From Methylocystis rosea (GTDB taxonomy: Bacteria; Pseudomonadota; Alphaproteobacteria; Rhizobiales; Beijerinckiaceae), in contig NZ_CP034086.1 of assembly GCF_003855495.1 (NCBI RefSeq), forward strand, positions 1,178,001 to 1,242,000: a stretch of DNA of 64,000 nucleotides, in the 5' to 3' direction. The notes beneath the pieces were generated by a model. The model did no database searches. It was not told where the DNA came from and saw nothing but the letters and a program-made list of their open reading frames with translations. Below, in pieces: positions 44,615 through 53,259 of the stretch. The position numbers were made by a program, and so were the translations under genes. Each line of letters opens with the position of its first letter. Position 1 is the stretch's first letter.

Positions 44615-45328
44615 ATGGCAATTAGCGTCGAAGGAAAAATCGGCATCTTCCTCGGTCTATTTGGGCTGCTGGGAACGGGGGCAATTATGATAGCCCCTCA
44701 GCATACGGAAATTGGATGGGGCCTGATTGCTTTCTCGGCAATAGGTTTCGCGACATTATGGGCGCATCACATTGGGGCTAGACAAAAAATGCTCGCGGCT
44801 ACAGGCATGGTTTTTTTTGGGGTTGGCTTCTTTTTGTGCCTCGCTTGGTATTTTTTACTGCCCGTTAGCAGCTCCATCGCTATCGGGAGTTTGATTTACG
44901 TAACCGGAACGATGGAAATACACCATAAAATCACTAACAATTACACCTTTGGCCGCATGACGTTCGATATCCGCAATAATACAGACACACTTTTGTTCTA
45001 CACAGCAAAGCTATTTGGAAACATAAACGGGGTCGAAGTCAACAAAGATAGAGAAGAATTTTCGGGATACATTCACCCACGTGCGACTCAAAGATTGCTT
45101 TCATCGATGGCAAATGACATTAAGCCGATTAAGTCTGATTCAGCGCATGATCCAACGTTTGTAGGCGTGCTGCGTTATGAAATAAAATATAAGGGTGTCG
45201 ATGAAAGGGACTTTGTGCGAGAGACCGCACAAACTCTTACTTACAATTCTTGGGTAACATTCACTGGTAAACCTAATATTCAAGTCGATAAGTTAACGGT
45301 GCTATTTTCGGACAGCATGGAAAAGTGA
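44615..45328 (+). CDS. Three-helix membrane protein with soluble C-terminal domain
   Basis: A 237-residue protein. Hydrophobic segments lie near residues 10-28, 33-53 and 62-84; after these a soluble domain (about 95-237, with MTFDIRNNTDTLLFYTAKLFGNINGVEVNKD and YEIKYKGVDERDFVRETAQTLTYNSWVTFTGKP) looks beta-rich. AGAAGGG precedes ATG 44615. It is the most AT-rich gene of the element, unlike its flanks. Together with the HEPN gene it forms a two-gene cargo; a membrane-anchored partner is typical of defence pairs, but I cannot name the family. Confidence 0.6.
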   Translation: MAISVEGKIGIFLGLFGLLGTGAIMIAPQHTEIGWGLIAFSAIGFATLWAHHIGARQKMLAATGMVFFGVGFFLCLAWYFLLPVSSSIAIGSLIYVTGTMEIHHKITNNYTFGRMTFDIRNNTDTLLFYTAKLFGNINGVEVNKDREEFSGYIHPRATQRLLSSMANDIKPIKSDSAHDPTFVGVLRYEIKYKGVDERDFVRETAQTLTYNSWVTFTGKPNIQVDKLTVLFSDSMEK

Positions 45329-45439
45329 ATTCCTCGTCCATCCCTCATTTTGGTCATGAGGTCGGCGGAGACTCGACGATTCGCGGCAGCGCATGGCGCG
45401 GCGCGTCGCCTTTGGCTACTGTTGTCATTCAATTTTTCC

Positions 45440-45625
45440 CTAACGCGATTCGTCGGTCTTGTCGTCGTCCAGGTCGGCGTCGATAAATTCCGGCTCAGCG
45501 GCGGCAAAGCTGGCGACGTCGTCGGCAAAAGCCTCGACAAAGGCGTCGAACTCGACGCGCTGGCGAAGGCCGCAGACGAAGAGCGCAAGTCTCTCATCGC
45601 GCGCGCCAAGGCCGGGGAGAATGTA
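45440..45625 (-). pseudogene. Fragment of a second small terminase subunit gene
   Basis: On the minus strand a stop-bounded frame ends FAAAEPEFIDADLDDDKTDESR, matching LAAAEPEFIDDDLDDDNLGRKN at the end of the intact small terminase gene at 46142, and the flanking DNA (CATTCAATTTTTCC and about 60 bases around the GTCGTCGTCCAGGTCG stretch) is nearly identical. The upstream part is shortened and out of frame and no start is present, so it is a remnant. Confidence 0.55.
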
Positions 45626-45674
45626 TCAGCCCGCGAGCCTCTGAGCGACGCCCGCGCTGTTAAGGCCGCGATCG

Positions 45675-45992
45675 TCAGCGTCTGGACATTAAAAGCTCGC
45701 GACGCAAGGGCCGCGCTTGGCCGCCTCTCAGGCGTAGACGTTCAGCGCCGCCTCCCACGTCCTGCTTTAGGGGCGCACTGAAAGCGATCACGTCAGGTTG
45801 TTTGATCAGCTGAGCTATTCCAACAGAGTCGCCATTGCGGTCACGCAAAGGCAGTTTGTCGCCAGGCGCCAAGCCTTGGTCCAACAAATCCGCGGCGGCG
45901 GCGATTAGAATATTGGCGAGTTCCTGGTTGCGCGAGATTGAATCCCCGCTAAGCGCTGCGGTGCTACAGTCGATCGTGACTTGAAATTGCAT
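45675..45992 (-). CDS. Small phage-type protein of unknown function
   Basis: A 105-residue protein starting MQFQVTIDCSTAALSGDS and containing ELANILIAAAADLLDQGLAPGDKLPLRDRNGDSVGIAQL. This outline recurs in small proteins of phage elements. A strong AGGAGG lies 8 bases before the ATG. The last 30 residues are Arg-rich and lie next to the terminase remnant, so the original C-terminus may have been replaced. Confidence 0.6.
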   Translation of the reverse strand: MQFQVTIDCSTAALSGDSISRNQELANILIAAAADLLDQGLAPGDKLPLRDRNGDSVGIAQLIKQPDVIAFSAPLKQDVGGGAERLRLRGGQARPLRRELLMSRR

Positions 45993-46141
45993 AAGGCCAG
46001 CCTCCTAATACTTCAGATATCGCAATACGCTCAGCGACAAGGGCGAGCACCGTAAATTACCTTTCTTCGAAACGACTTACAATCGATTATCCCACCATAT
46101 CACCCGCGAGACGCGGGGTCGTGCGGTCGTCGTTATTCCAT

Positions 46142-46795
46142 TCAATTTTTCCTTCCGAGATTGTCGTCGTCCAGGTCGTCGTCGATAAATTCCGGCTCAG
46201 CGGCGGCAAGCTCGGCGAATTCTGCGGCGAGCCGAGCGCGGATCTTGCGGATTTCGGCGCGCAGCAGATGCGTCACGTCGCGGGCCGGAAGCTGCCACTT
46301 CGCGGCGATCGCCGCAGCGAGGTCGGGGACGCGGCCCTCAAATGAGGCGACGAGCTGCGCTGCAGCGCGTTTGGTTTCGTCGCGGGCCTCGGCGGCGAGG
46401 ATGTAGACTCCGCGCGATAGGCGGTCCTGCTCCTTCGCTCGCGAAGTTGCGAGCTGCGCCTGGAGGAGCTTCTCCCGCTTGATTTGGTCTTCGACCGACG
46501 GATCAAAGGGCTGCGCCGGAGGCCGAGCGGATGACGGTGGCGGGGAAGGGCCATGTGGCGTCGCCGGCGCGTCGTCGAGCTTCGTCGAGATGCCATTGAG
46601 CCCGAATCGCTGACTTGGATCCAGGCGTTCCTTGAGTTGAGCCATCGCGACATCAAATTTGATCCGCGCGCCGCGGCCCTCACCGACCAAGGCGTCGCCG
46701 CTGATCTTGCCGCGAGAGATCCAATTCGCCACGCAGCTCGGCGTGACGTTGCACGCCCCCGCGAAATCTGACTTCGACACGATCTTCTCGCCCAT
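46142..46795 (-). CDS. Phage small terminase subunit (Nu1-like)
   Basis: A 217-residue protein. The N-terminal winged HTH (IVSKSDFAGACNVTPSCVANWISRGKISGDALVGEGRGARIKFDVAMAQLKERLDPSQR) is typical of Nu1-type small terminase subunits that select viral DNA at cos or pac sites. The C-terminus is helical with acidic end DDDLDDDNLGRKN, the part that contacts the large subunit. No large-subunit gene follows, which is the normal arrangement. In satellites a lone small subunit can redirect helper-phage packaging; a decayed prophage is the alternative. Confidence 0.78.
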   Translation of the reverse strand: MGEKIVSKSDFAGACNVTPSCVANWISRGKISGDALVGEGRGARIKFDVAMAQLKERLDPSQRFGLNGISTKLDDAPATPHGPSPPPSSARPPAQPFDPSVEDQIKREKLLQAQLATSRAKEQDRLSRGVYILAAEARDETKRAAAQLVASFEGRVPDLAAAIAAKWQLPARDVTHLLRAEIRKIRARLAAEFAELAAAEPEFIDDDLDDDNLGRKN

Positions 46796-46896
46796 TTTCG
46801 CCCTTACACCCTTGTAAATTCACGTGAACTTCACGCTTTCAAGTCGACTGTGACTGCCGGAATCCCGGGGTGTGGCACCCCGCAGGCAGAGGGGGC

Positions 46897-47403
46897 CTAG
46901 GAAGGACCCGCGCGAGGATGGACTTCGCAGGCCGACAAATTTGCGCAGCCCGGTGGCCACTCGCTCGGGCGACAGAGTCCACGAGACGCGCGCCCTAGCG
47001 TTCGGCGTTCGTGGCCGTGCCAAGCTCTAAGCTGCGGCGAGTCGGGATGAAGCCACCATGACCCATCCGGCAGGCGATCGGCCTTCGGCTTCCACCATGA
47101 TCCGCTTGGTGGGCGATCGGGCTCAACAGGCCTGTTGGCCGGCGTTCGTTTGAGCTCTTCCCAACCCTTCGCCCTGATCCAGCTTCGCGCATCTGGCAAG
47201 CCACTACGCCCGCCCGCTCGCCATGCCTTCACGAAGGTGCGCGCGCAGCGGATCGCCGCTTCGCGCTCTTCAAGTGTCAGCTCGGCGAAGGCCGCCTCCG
47301 CAGCTGCGCGTCGGTATGGAACAGGATCGAACGGCCACGCAGCTGAAAAACGCTCCCATGCTTCCGCCGCCCTAGCTGCCTCTGATGGTTGTGAGAGCAT
47401 CAT
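46897..47403 (-). CDS. Hypothetical protein of the element
   Basis: A 168-residue protein (MMLSQPSEAARAAEAWERFSAAWPFDPVPYRRAAAEAAFAELTLEEREAAIRCARTFVKAWRAGGRSGLPDARSWIRAKGWE...). The middle ARTFVKAW-AGGR-LPDARSWIR pattern is often seen in phage elements of this order; the later part is Trp/Pro/Ser-rich. Translation starts at ATG 47403, which has GGAGGAGG upstream and overlaps the previous stop, so it is coupled to the HTH gene. Function unknown. Confidence 0.6.
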   Translation of the reverse strand: MMLSQPSEAARAAEAWERFSAAWPFDPVPYRRAAAEAAFAELTLEEREAAIRCARTFVKAWRAGGRSGLPDARSWIRAKGWEELKRTPANRPVEPDRPPSGSWWKPKADRLPDGSWWLHPDSPQLRAWHGHERRTLGRASRGLCRPSEWPPGCANLSACEVHPRAGPS

Positions 47404-48221
47404 GCTCGCCTCCTCCACCTTGTTTCAGGAGGCCCTGAACCTCTCCACTGCTCTTTTTCGCCAGACCTATTTTTTAAATGTGTGCTCTTGGTCGGGCTCA
47501 CCGAAGTTTCATCGAGACGCAAATTTTTTTCTGCAAACGGATTGGACCCTGTCCTTAACGGGCGATGAGCCGCCGGCCCGCGCTTGATCCACATCAGCCA
47601 TTCGGCCGACGCGATATGCACGATGTTGGTGAGGTTCTTCCGGCCTGGCTGCGGGCGCTCGGTCACTTTGATGTGCCCAAGCCTTCGCGCCTCATGCAGA
47701 GTCGTCTGCACGGTCGTGCGAGAGACCCCGGCGAGCGCGGCTATCTTGTCGATCGCCAGATCACAGAGGCCGTGGTGCTTCACCTCGCCGGCGAGGATGC
47801 ACAACACCGCGCGCTGCCCTTCGGTGTAGTGGCAGCGGAGATTCGGCGGCATGACGGCCGAGCCGCCGAGCGTGCGCCGACGCTCGCGCGACGCTTGGTG
47901 ATCGTGCGACCTGGCGCGCTGGCGCGGCACGAAGCGGCTGACGAGCTTCGCGACCCCGCGTCCACCTACGCCGCGTCTCCCGCAAGCGAGCGGTCGCCGG
48001 CGCTCGGCGAAGGACTGCAGAAAGTCGGCGTCGCCCTCGTCGATCGCGCCATGCACGACGCCTTGCCACACCTGGCTGACGAGCCGGTCAAGATCGTCGG
48101 ACCCGGCTGCGGCGCCGATGACGATATAGAGGGCGGCCGCCGCCTCGCTGGCGAACGTCCGCGACTTTGCATCGCAAGCGCCAAACTGCGGCGATTGCTC
48201 TTTTGGGGCGAAAGCGTTCAT
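47400..48221 (-). CDS. Replication-type HTH protein of the element
   Basis: A 273-residue protein. The central region TLGGSAVMPPNLRCHYTEGQRAVLCILAGEVKHHGLCDLAIDKIAALAGVSRTTVQTTLHEARRLGHIKVTERPQPGRKNLTNIVHI is a winged helix of a type found in plasmid and element replication or partition proteins of Hyphomicrobiales. The AGVSRTTVQTTLHEARRLGHIKV part is the recognition helix and wing. The preceding region (RFVPRQRARSHDHQASRERRR) is basic. The end contains several Arg/Lys-rich runs. It may initiate element replication after excision; this is inference. Confidence 0.7.
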   Translation of the reverse strand: MNAFAPKEQSPQFGACDAKSRTFASEAAAALYIVIGAAAGSDDLDRLVSQVWQGVVHGAIDEGDADFLQSFAERRRPLACGRRGVGGRGVAKLVSRFVPRQRARSHDHQASRERRRTLGGSAVMPPNLRCHYTEGQRAVLCILAGEVKHHGLCDLAIDKIAALAGVSRTTVQTTLHEARRLGHIKVTERPQPGRKNLTNIVHIASAEWLMWIKRGPAAHRPLRTGSNPFAEKNLRLDETSVSPTKSTHLKNRSGEKEQWRGSGPPETRWRRRA

Positions 48222-48697
48222 CACGCGCCCTCCCCAAGGAAGGTGAGCAGCGACGCGACGTCCGCCCCAAAAGCGCCGCTGGCGTCATCGCGCCATCGGC
48301 CGGTAAATCGGTTGATCTTCAGCGCGGGCCACTTCCGCGCGAGCGTGGCGCGGCTCGGCAATAGCCGTGGATCAAATATGGTAACTGGCGGCGACAGTTC
48401 TGTGTCGGGCGCGGAACCAGCGCCGCGATCGGCGATCAAACTTTCGTGATGCAAGTTTGAAATCACCGTGACGCTGCGTGATCGTGATCCGGAAGAGACC
48501 TTCGGCCAATCTGCCGGAGGTCTTTCAGTGGCACGCGACTCGATCAAGCTAGCGTGTGGACAGCCCGATTTTGCGATTGCACAAAGGCCGTCGCGGACGT
48601 AGTCTGAATCCCGAAAGTTCGCTGCTTTCACCTCTGTTTTGCCGCCGCGCTGGGATCCGACCCCCTGCGCGGCGGTTTGCTTTTTACCTACTTTCAA
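48221..48697 (-). CDS. Hypothetical protein at the right end of the element
   Basis: About 158 residues. The C-terminal part (FDPRLLPSRATLARKWPALKINRFTGRWRDDASGAFGADVASLLTFL) looks like a recurrent module of Hyphomicrobiales elements placed before the HTH gene; the N-terminal half is low in order and its start is unsure. Its stop overlaps the start of the next gene, so the two are probably translated together. No function can be given. Confidence 0.5.
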   Translation of the reverse strand: MKVGKKQTAAQGVGSQRGGKTEVKAANFRDSDYVRDGLCAIAKSGCPHASLIESRATERPPADWPKVSSGSRSRSVTVISNLHHESLIADRGAGSAPDTELSPPVTIFDPRLLPSRATLARKWPALKINRFTGRWRDDASGAFGADVASLLTFLGEGA

Positions 48698-48754
48698 TTT
48701 CGCCTCCTGTTGCAGGAGGGAAACGAGAGGTAGTTAGATCAGCGGCTTATGCGG

Positions 48755-48803
48755 GCTTCCCAAGCTGAATGTCGTGGGTTCGATTCCCATCGCCCGCTCC
48801 AAT
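48755..48803 (+). repeat. attR core
   Basis: A perfect copy of 36093-36141: the tRNA-Gly 3' half from the anticodon arm through CCA plus two bases. The surrounding DNA lacks the 5' half of a tRNA, so this is the distal border of the element. Confidence 0.93.
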
Positions 48804-48888
48804 CCAGCGCGCTGAGAAAAGCAGATCGGATGGCGCGACGCCTGCGCAGAAGCTCTACGCCCGGCCGGCGGTGCGCCGCCAGAGAGGG

Positions 48889-49230
48889 TCAGGCAGCGAG
48901 AGCTGCGCTGCTCATGCGACAATCGACAACCAGCTCCGACCCATAAACGCTGCCGCGGCCCGTCACGATAAGATGTCGTAGCTCTCTCTTGAGGATGCAT
49001 TCTGAGCACGGGCACTTCTCGATCGAAGCCAAGGCAGTCGAGATTCCTGCTCGAATAAGAGTCGCTCCGTTAGGATCACTCACCTGAATAAAGGCTCCCT
49101 CCGAGCTGGCCATACGAAGAGCTAGGGCTTCGACGGAAGGCCAAATGGCTTGGCCTTCCGGCAGCAATACGATCTCAGCCGCCGATTTTGCATGTCCCAG
49201 TTCCACAATCTCAAGAACGTACTTACGCAT
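48889..49230 (-). CDS. Small conserved protein with C-x-C-x2-C motif, unknown function
   Basis: A 113-residue protein (MRKYVLEIVELGHAKSAAEIVLLPEGQAIWPSVEALALRM...), with GATLIRAGISTALASIEKCPCSECILKR near the end. The first part reads like a DUF-type small alpha/beta protein widespread in Hyphomicrobiales; the Cys cluster CPCSEC could hold a metal. The ATG at 49230 follows AAGG at 8 bases. It is the first chromosomal gene right of the element. Confidence 0.55.
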   Translation of the reverse strand: MRKYVLEIVELGHAKSAAEIVLLPEGQAIWPSVEALALRMASSEGAFIQVSDPNGATLIRAGISTALASIEKCPCSECILKRELRHLIVTGRGSVYGSELVVDCRMSSAALAA

Positions 49231-49458
49231 TTCGGAAGCCTTATTCCCTCGGGCGCCTGCAGTCTGCTGAGGGCCTCCGGGGCAAAAAGCATGTAAATAT
49301 GACAAGGAAGCATCAGCGGAGCTCTCGGAACGCGCAGAGTGGCTTCCCGTTGCGCTGCGGCGCCAGACTTTTTTAACTTCGTGAGATGAAAGGCTTCGCG
49401 GTTAAAAAGCGCATCAGCTTGACGACCGCGTCTTCGCTATCTCTCGCTACGAGACAAG

Positions 49459-51813
49459 TTAGGACGCGGGCGTGGTGATGGATGCAATGAGCGGATCTCG
49501 AGTTGCGACAGAAAGTGCGATTCGCGGAAGACCAAGCGCGGCGCGGAAGCGCTGAAGCGTGCGGACCGTGTAAGGCTCCATATCGTCTACGGAGCCCGCT
49601 ATGTATTCCACAACGTCTATCGCCTCCTGGCGTCGGCGTTCGGGTATGAGATCCGGCAGTGTCTCTATGGCGCGATCGGGTTCGAACTCGGCGATGATTG
49701 ATTGCTCTCGGATGAGCGCGGCGCGGCGCTCCGTCCCAAGCGAGGCGAAAGGCTCGTCGTTGGTTAGAACGTGCGCCGATCGTTGGAGCCGATCGCGGCG
49801 GACGGAGCCACGCGCCTCGGCAAGAAGAATCAGCATCCGGATGACGGCTTCCTCGAAGCCTCCGCGATCAATGCCCACTAGAATGGCTTGCACCTCGGGC
49901 AGCCATCGAAGATCCTTCGGATCCTTGCGCGTCCGCTCGAAAGCATGGGGAGCGCCGATCCAAGTCATCAAGGGTGAGCCGTAGGTCGAAAGAAAGATCG
50001 CTTCATAGGCCGCGTCGCGGAAGTCGCGCATAACATCTATGGTCTGCAACACGCTCGAGGCCCACCACCGCTCAAGTGCGAGGAACGGATGGCTCGGATC
50101 CAAAGGTTCGCGATTCTTCGAAATGCGCGCTGCAATTTCACAAACCGGCTGCATTAGGGGATTTTGATCGGTGAAAATGAGGCGCTGAGCCCGGGCGGGA
50201 TGCGTCGACTTGATCATTTTAGCGGTAAACGGCGTCACCATCGTTTGCACGAACGGACGCAAGAAGAGATCATAAAGCTCGACGCTCAATTCGGATAGGC
50301 GCGCAACGGCAGCAAAGCCAATTTCTTCAGAACGGTCTTCGTCATCAAACGCGAGCACGTCGCTAATCGTGCGCTCCTCGAAGCTCACGAGGAAATGCGC
50401 ATCCAATCCTTCGCCAATCTGCTCGTCGATCTTCATCTCATAGAGGCCGGGGGACAGAGCCTCGATGGTTTTCATCGTGGAGGCGACTTCCGAGTGCTCC
50501 TTTTTGGCGATCGTGGAGGAGACGAAAATGCCAAGATGTCCGGTGGTCTCGTGCACCATGTAGATGATGCGCTGGCCGCGAATCTTAATCTCATGCTCGT
50601 CCGCATAGGTGTCGACGATCCAGTTGAGCGCCTGCTGGGGAGGAGTGATGTTGTCGCCCCGGCTGGTGAAAACAATGATTGGCGATCTGATCGCCTTAAT
50701 GTCGAGCTGGCGCCCTCGCTCGATTCGCGCCTCTCCGCGCGAGAGACGATTTCCTATGAAAAGCTGTTCGACGATCCACCGGATTTCGGGCTCATTCATG
50801 AAATGCAATCCGCCCCACCAGCGCTCGAATTCCAGAAATGTGGCGCGATCACGATCGATATTTGCAAAGAGGTCGTAATATTTGCTGAAATAGTTGCGGC
50901 CAGGATTGAGCATTTCGAAATTAGTAACAAGATGCGCGCCGTCGAATTCTCCATATCCCAAGTCTGCGAGAACTAAGGTAGGCAAGGTTCCTCCAAAAAG
51001 CCCGCCAAGGTAGCGCATCGGGTTCTCGCCGATCCTGCCCGACCAGAAGGCCAGCGGCGCGCCATTGATGACCAATGGTCCGATGATGTCCGGATTTGCG
51101 GCCGCAAGGATCATCGTCGCCCAGCCGCCCTGACAATTGCCTACGATAATCGGCTTGGGGGCTTCAGGGTGGCGCCGACGTATTTCGCTCACAAACGCCG
51201 CCTCGGCTCGCATGACGTCAGCGAGCGTTTGGTTCGGCTCGGGATGGGGACGAAAGACCAAAAAATAGACCGGATGGCCGTCGCGGAGGGCGACGCCGAC
51301 CTGGCTATCAGACTTGAAGCCGCCGATTCCGGCGCCGTGGCCGGCCCGCGGGTCAATGATCAGATAGGGGCGCTTCCAGTTCAAGCTTTCGACGCCCTTG
51401 GGAGGAATGATCCTCAAGAGGAGGTAATTCACCGGCCGCGGCAGATTGCGGCCGTCTACGACCACCTCGTTGTCATAGATGAGAGCAGGGGGCATGCCGG
51501 CGGCTTCGTGAGCGATGTCGTTGTTTCCCCTCTCGCGAAGCGTATCTAGCGTCAGCACAGTCCGTCGCCCGGCGTCGACGGCGTAATCATACGCGGCTCG
51601 ATAAAGATCGCCCGCCTCTCGGCGCTTACTCAATTCGGTCTGTATCGCCTTCGCCTCTTCCCACAGCTGCTCTAGGCGCCGGCCGTGGTCGCTCGCCATC
51701 TTCTCCATTCGCCGAGCATAGCCGGTCATGACGCGCTGCTGCGCTGTCGCAGCGACTTTCTGATCCTCGACTGAGCGTTTTGGAGCGTTCTGTAGACTGA
51801 AAAGCGGCGTCAT
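49459..51813 (-). CDS. DUF3141 protein, PhaC-like alpha/beta hydrolase (paralogue 1)
   Basis: A 784-residue protein with an N-terminal helical region, an alpha/beta hydrolase-like core and a helical C-terminal third. Core motifs are PYLIIDPRAGHGAGIGGFKSDSQVGVAL, GNCQGGW with Cys227 in the nucleophile elbow (as the Cys in PhaC), SRGDNITPPQQALNW with the likely Asp and HETTGHLGIF with the likely His. These resemble the Cys-Asp-His triad of polyhydroxyalkanoate synthases, though the family's reaction is not established. A close paralogue is encoded at 59244. It is divergent from bdhA. Confidence 0.85.
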   Translation of the reverse strand: MTPLFSLQNAPKRSVEDQKVAATAQQRVMTGYARRMEKMASDHGRRLEQLWEEAKAIQTELSKRREAGDLYRAAYDYAVDAGRRTVLTLDTLRERGNNDIAHEAAGMPPALIYDNEVVVDGRNLPRPVNYLLLRIIPPKGVESLNWKRPYLIIDPRAGHGAGIGGFKSDSQVGVALRDGHPVYFLVFRPHPEPNQTLADVMRAEAAFVSEIRRRHPEAPKPIIVGNCQGGWATMILAAANPDIIGPLVINGAPLAFWSGRIGENPMRYLGGLFGGTLPTLVLADLGYGEFDGAHLVTNFEMLNPGRNYFSKYYDLFANIDRDRATFLEFERWWGGLHFMNEPEIRWIVEQLFIGNRLSRGEARIERGRQLDIKAIRSPIIVFTSRGDNITPPQQALNWIVDTYADEHEIKIRGQRIIYMVHETTGHLGIFVSSTIAKKEHSEVASTMKTIEALSPGLYEMKIDEQIGEGLDAHFLVSFEERTISDVLAFDDEDRSEEIGFAAVARLSELSVELYDLFLRPFVQTMVTPFTAKMIKSTHPARAQRLIFTDQNPLMQPVCEIAARISKNREPLDPSHPFLALERWWASSVLQTIDVMRDFRDAAYEAIFLSTYGSPLMTWIGAPHAFERTRKDPKDLRWLPEVQAILVGIDRGGFEEAVIRMLILLAEARGSVRRDRLQRSAHVLTNDEPFASLGTERRAALIREQSIIAEFEPDRAIETLPDLIPERRRQEAIDVVEYIAGSVDDMEPYTVRTLQRFRAALGLPRIALSVATRDPLIASITTPAS

Positions 51814-52390
51814 CGCCCAAGTTCTCCTGCAGGGGGACGAAGGGCCAACGCAGCAGTCGTAGAGGCGGTGCGGATTGGCGTTCCAATAGCCATTCCGAAC
51901 TCCGGGGGCTCGACTACAGATTCAAGTCACATGCTTGATCTTCGGCCCTGACGACACAGAGACTGCGCCCTTCGCGGAAAGCCACGTTCTGCTCCAAAAG
52001 GCTGTAAAACCCCTCGTTCGCAAATTTCATTGTTGCGGCCCTAAGTGACAAACCGGTGACTCCGGCCCACTGGGACGGCGGATAGCGAGCGCGACCGCTT
52101 GGCGCGAGACATCATGAACCGCCTTCCTTCAAAATTAGCTGTCCCACTCTATCGGCAACCGGGTCTGCGACTGGCGCGGGAATTGAAGACCCTCGGCGTC
52201 CTGTCTCGATTACAGGCGAATGAAATTCGTAATTGTCTCAATCGCTTCACCGAAAGTCTTGGTTCAGCGACGCATCTTAGAATCCAAATTTGCTTAACTG
52301 TCACATTGCCTTTGCGCATTTGTCGGAAGGCGCGAATATCGATGATCGGTCAGCCGCTGCATTGACGGAGGCGGGCGGCGGAGGAAGATT
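51814..52390. other. Intergenic region between DUF3141 gene 1 and bdhA
   Basis: About 580 bases between divergent genes. One 88-codon frame at 52099-52365 shows no recognisable features. No repeats or structured RNA are apparent; it should hold the promoters for both flanking genes. Confidence 0.4.
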
Positions 52391-53173
52391 ATGCTCCAAG
52401 GCAAGACAGCGGTTGTGACCGGCTCGACGAGCGGCATCGGACTGGCGATTGTGCGCGCCTATGCCGAAAAAGGCGCGAACGTCGTCATCAACGGCTTCGG
52501 CATGGCCGACGAAATCGAATACAAACGCAAGGGCATTGAGGAGGAGTTCGCCGTCAAGGCGCTCTACTCTCCGGCGGACATGTCTGCGCCGGCGCAGATT
52601 GCGCAGATGATCGCCGAGGCTGAACGCGCCTTTGGTTCGGTCGACGTTCTTGTCAACAACGCCGGGATCCAGCACGTCGAGCCTATCGAGCATTTTCCGA
52701 TTGCGAAGTGGGACGCGATCATCGCCATCAACCTGTCATCAGCGTTTCATGCGATCCGAGCTGCTGCGCCTGGAATGAAAACCCGCCAGTGGGGGCGGAT
52801 CATAAACACCGCTTCCGCTCATGCGACCATCGCGTCTCCTTTCAAATCCGCTTATGTCGCCGCGAAGCATGGCGTCGCCGGCTTGACCAAAACCGCCGCT
52901 CTCGAATTTGCGCGCGACCACATCACCGTCAACGCCATCGCGCCGGGCTATGTCTGGACGCCGCTCGTCGAGCATCAAATTCCAGAGACAATGGCGGCGC
53001 GGAACATGACTCGCGAACAAGTTATCCACGACGTTCTTCTTAAGGCTCAGCCGACCAAGGAGTTTGTCACGTCGGAACAGGTCGCCGCGCTCGCCGTCTT
53101 TCTTGCTTCCGAGGACGCTCAATCAATCACGGGAGCAATTCTGGCCATGGACGGCGGCTGGACAGCGCATTAG
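52391..53173 (+). CDS. bdhA: 3-Hydroxybutyrate dehydrogenase
   Basis: A 260-residue short-chain dehydrogenase converting 3-hydroxybutyrate to acetoacetate with NAD. The cofactor motif is TGSTSGIG (10-17), followed by NNAGIQHVEPIE (89-100), catalytic Ser142 in NTASAHATIASP, and Tyr155/Lys159 in SAYVAAKHG. The substrate-specific APGYVWTPLVEHQIP stretch strongly resembles known bacterial BdhA. In PHB use, depolymerase products pass through this enzyme to acetoacetate; a CoA transferase encoded in this cluster would then activate it. Confidence 0.94.
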   Translation: MLQGKTAVVTGSTSGIGLAIVRAYAEKGANVVINGFGMADEIEYKRKGIEEEFAVKALYSPADMSAPAQIAQMIAEAERAFGSVDVLVNNAGIQHVEPIEHFPIAKWDAIIAINLSSAFHAIRAAAPGMKTRQWGRIINTASAHATIASPFKSAYVAAKHGVAGLTKTAALEFARDHITVNAIAPGYVWTPLVEHQIPETMAARNMTREQVIHDVLLKAQPTKEFVTSEQVAALAVFLASEDAQSITGAILAMDGGWTAH

Positions 53174-53259
53174 AAGGCCGGCGCGGTCGACAAAGAGAAA
53201 GCAAGCGGAGGCGACTGTCGAATTTGCAGCCGACATTCGTCTTCGCAGCAGTCTGTTGC

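Larger units (their letters stand above)
36093..48803. mobile_element. Integrated phage satellite or reduced prophage in tRNA-Gly
   Basis: About 12.7 kb bounded by identical 49-bp repeats of the tRNA-Gly 3' half. An integrase gene sits next to the tRNA, as usual. Phage-type genes are the major capsid protein, S49 capsid protease, small terminase subunit and an excisionase-like gene; others are an XRE regulator and a replication-type HTH protein. I find no large terminase, portal, tail, lysis or DNA polymerase genes. This set fits a satellite relying on a helper phage, or a prophage that lost most of its genome. GC content falls sharply in the cargo at 43,261-45,328. Confidence 0.9.

Noticed and set aside
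46142..46795. Small terminase frame as a general transcription factor
   Set aside because: The whole outline (HTH, KISGDALVGEGRGARI, acidic tail) fits packaging proteins, and it lies in a phage-type element.
36065..48803. CRISPR array or IS element in the island
   Set aside because: No regularly spaced repeats, and no transposase gene or terminal inverted repeats were seen.
52099..52365. 88-codon open frame before bdhA
   Set aside because: No ribosome site, no recognisable composition and a random-looking C-terminus.
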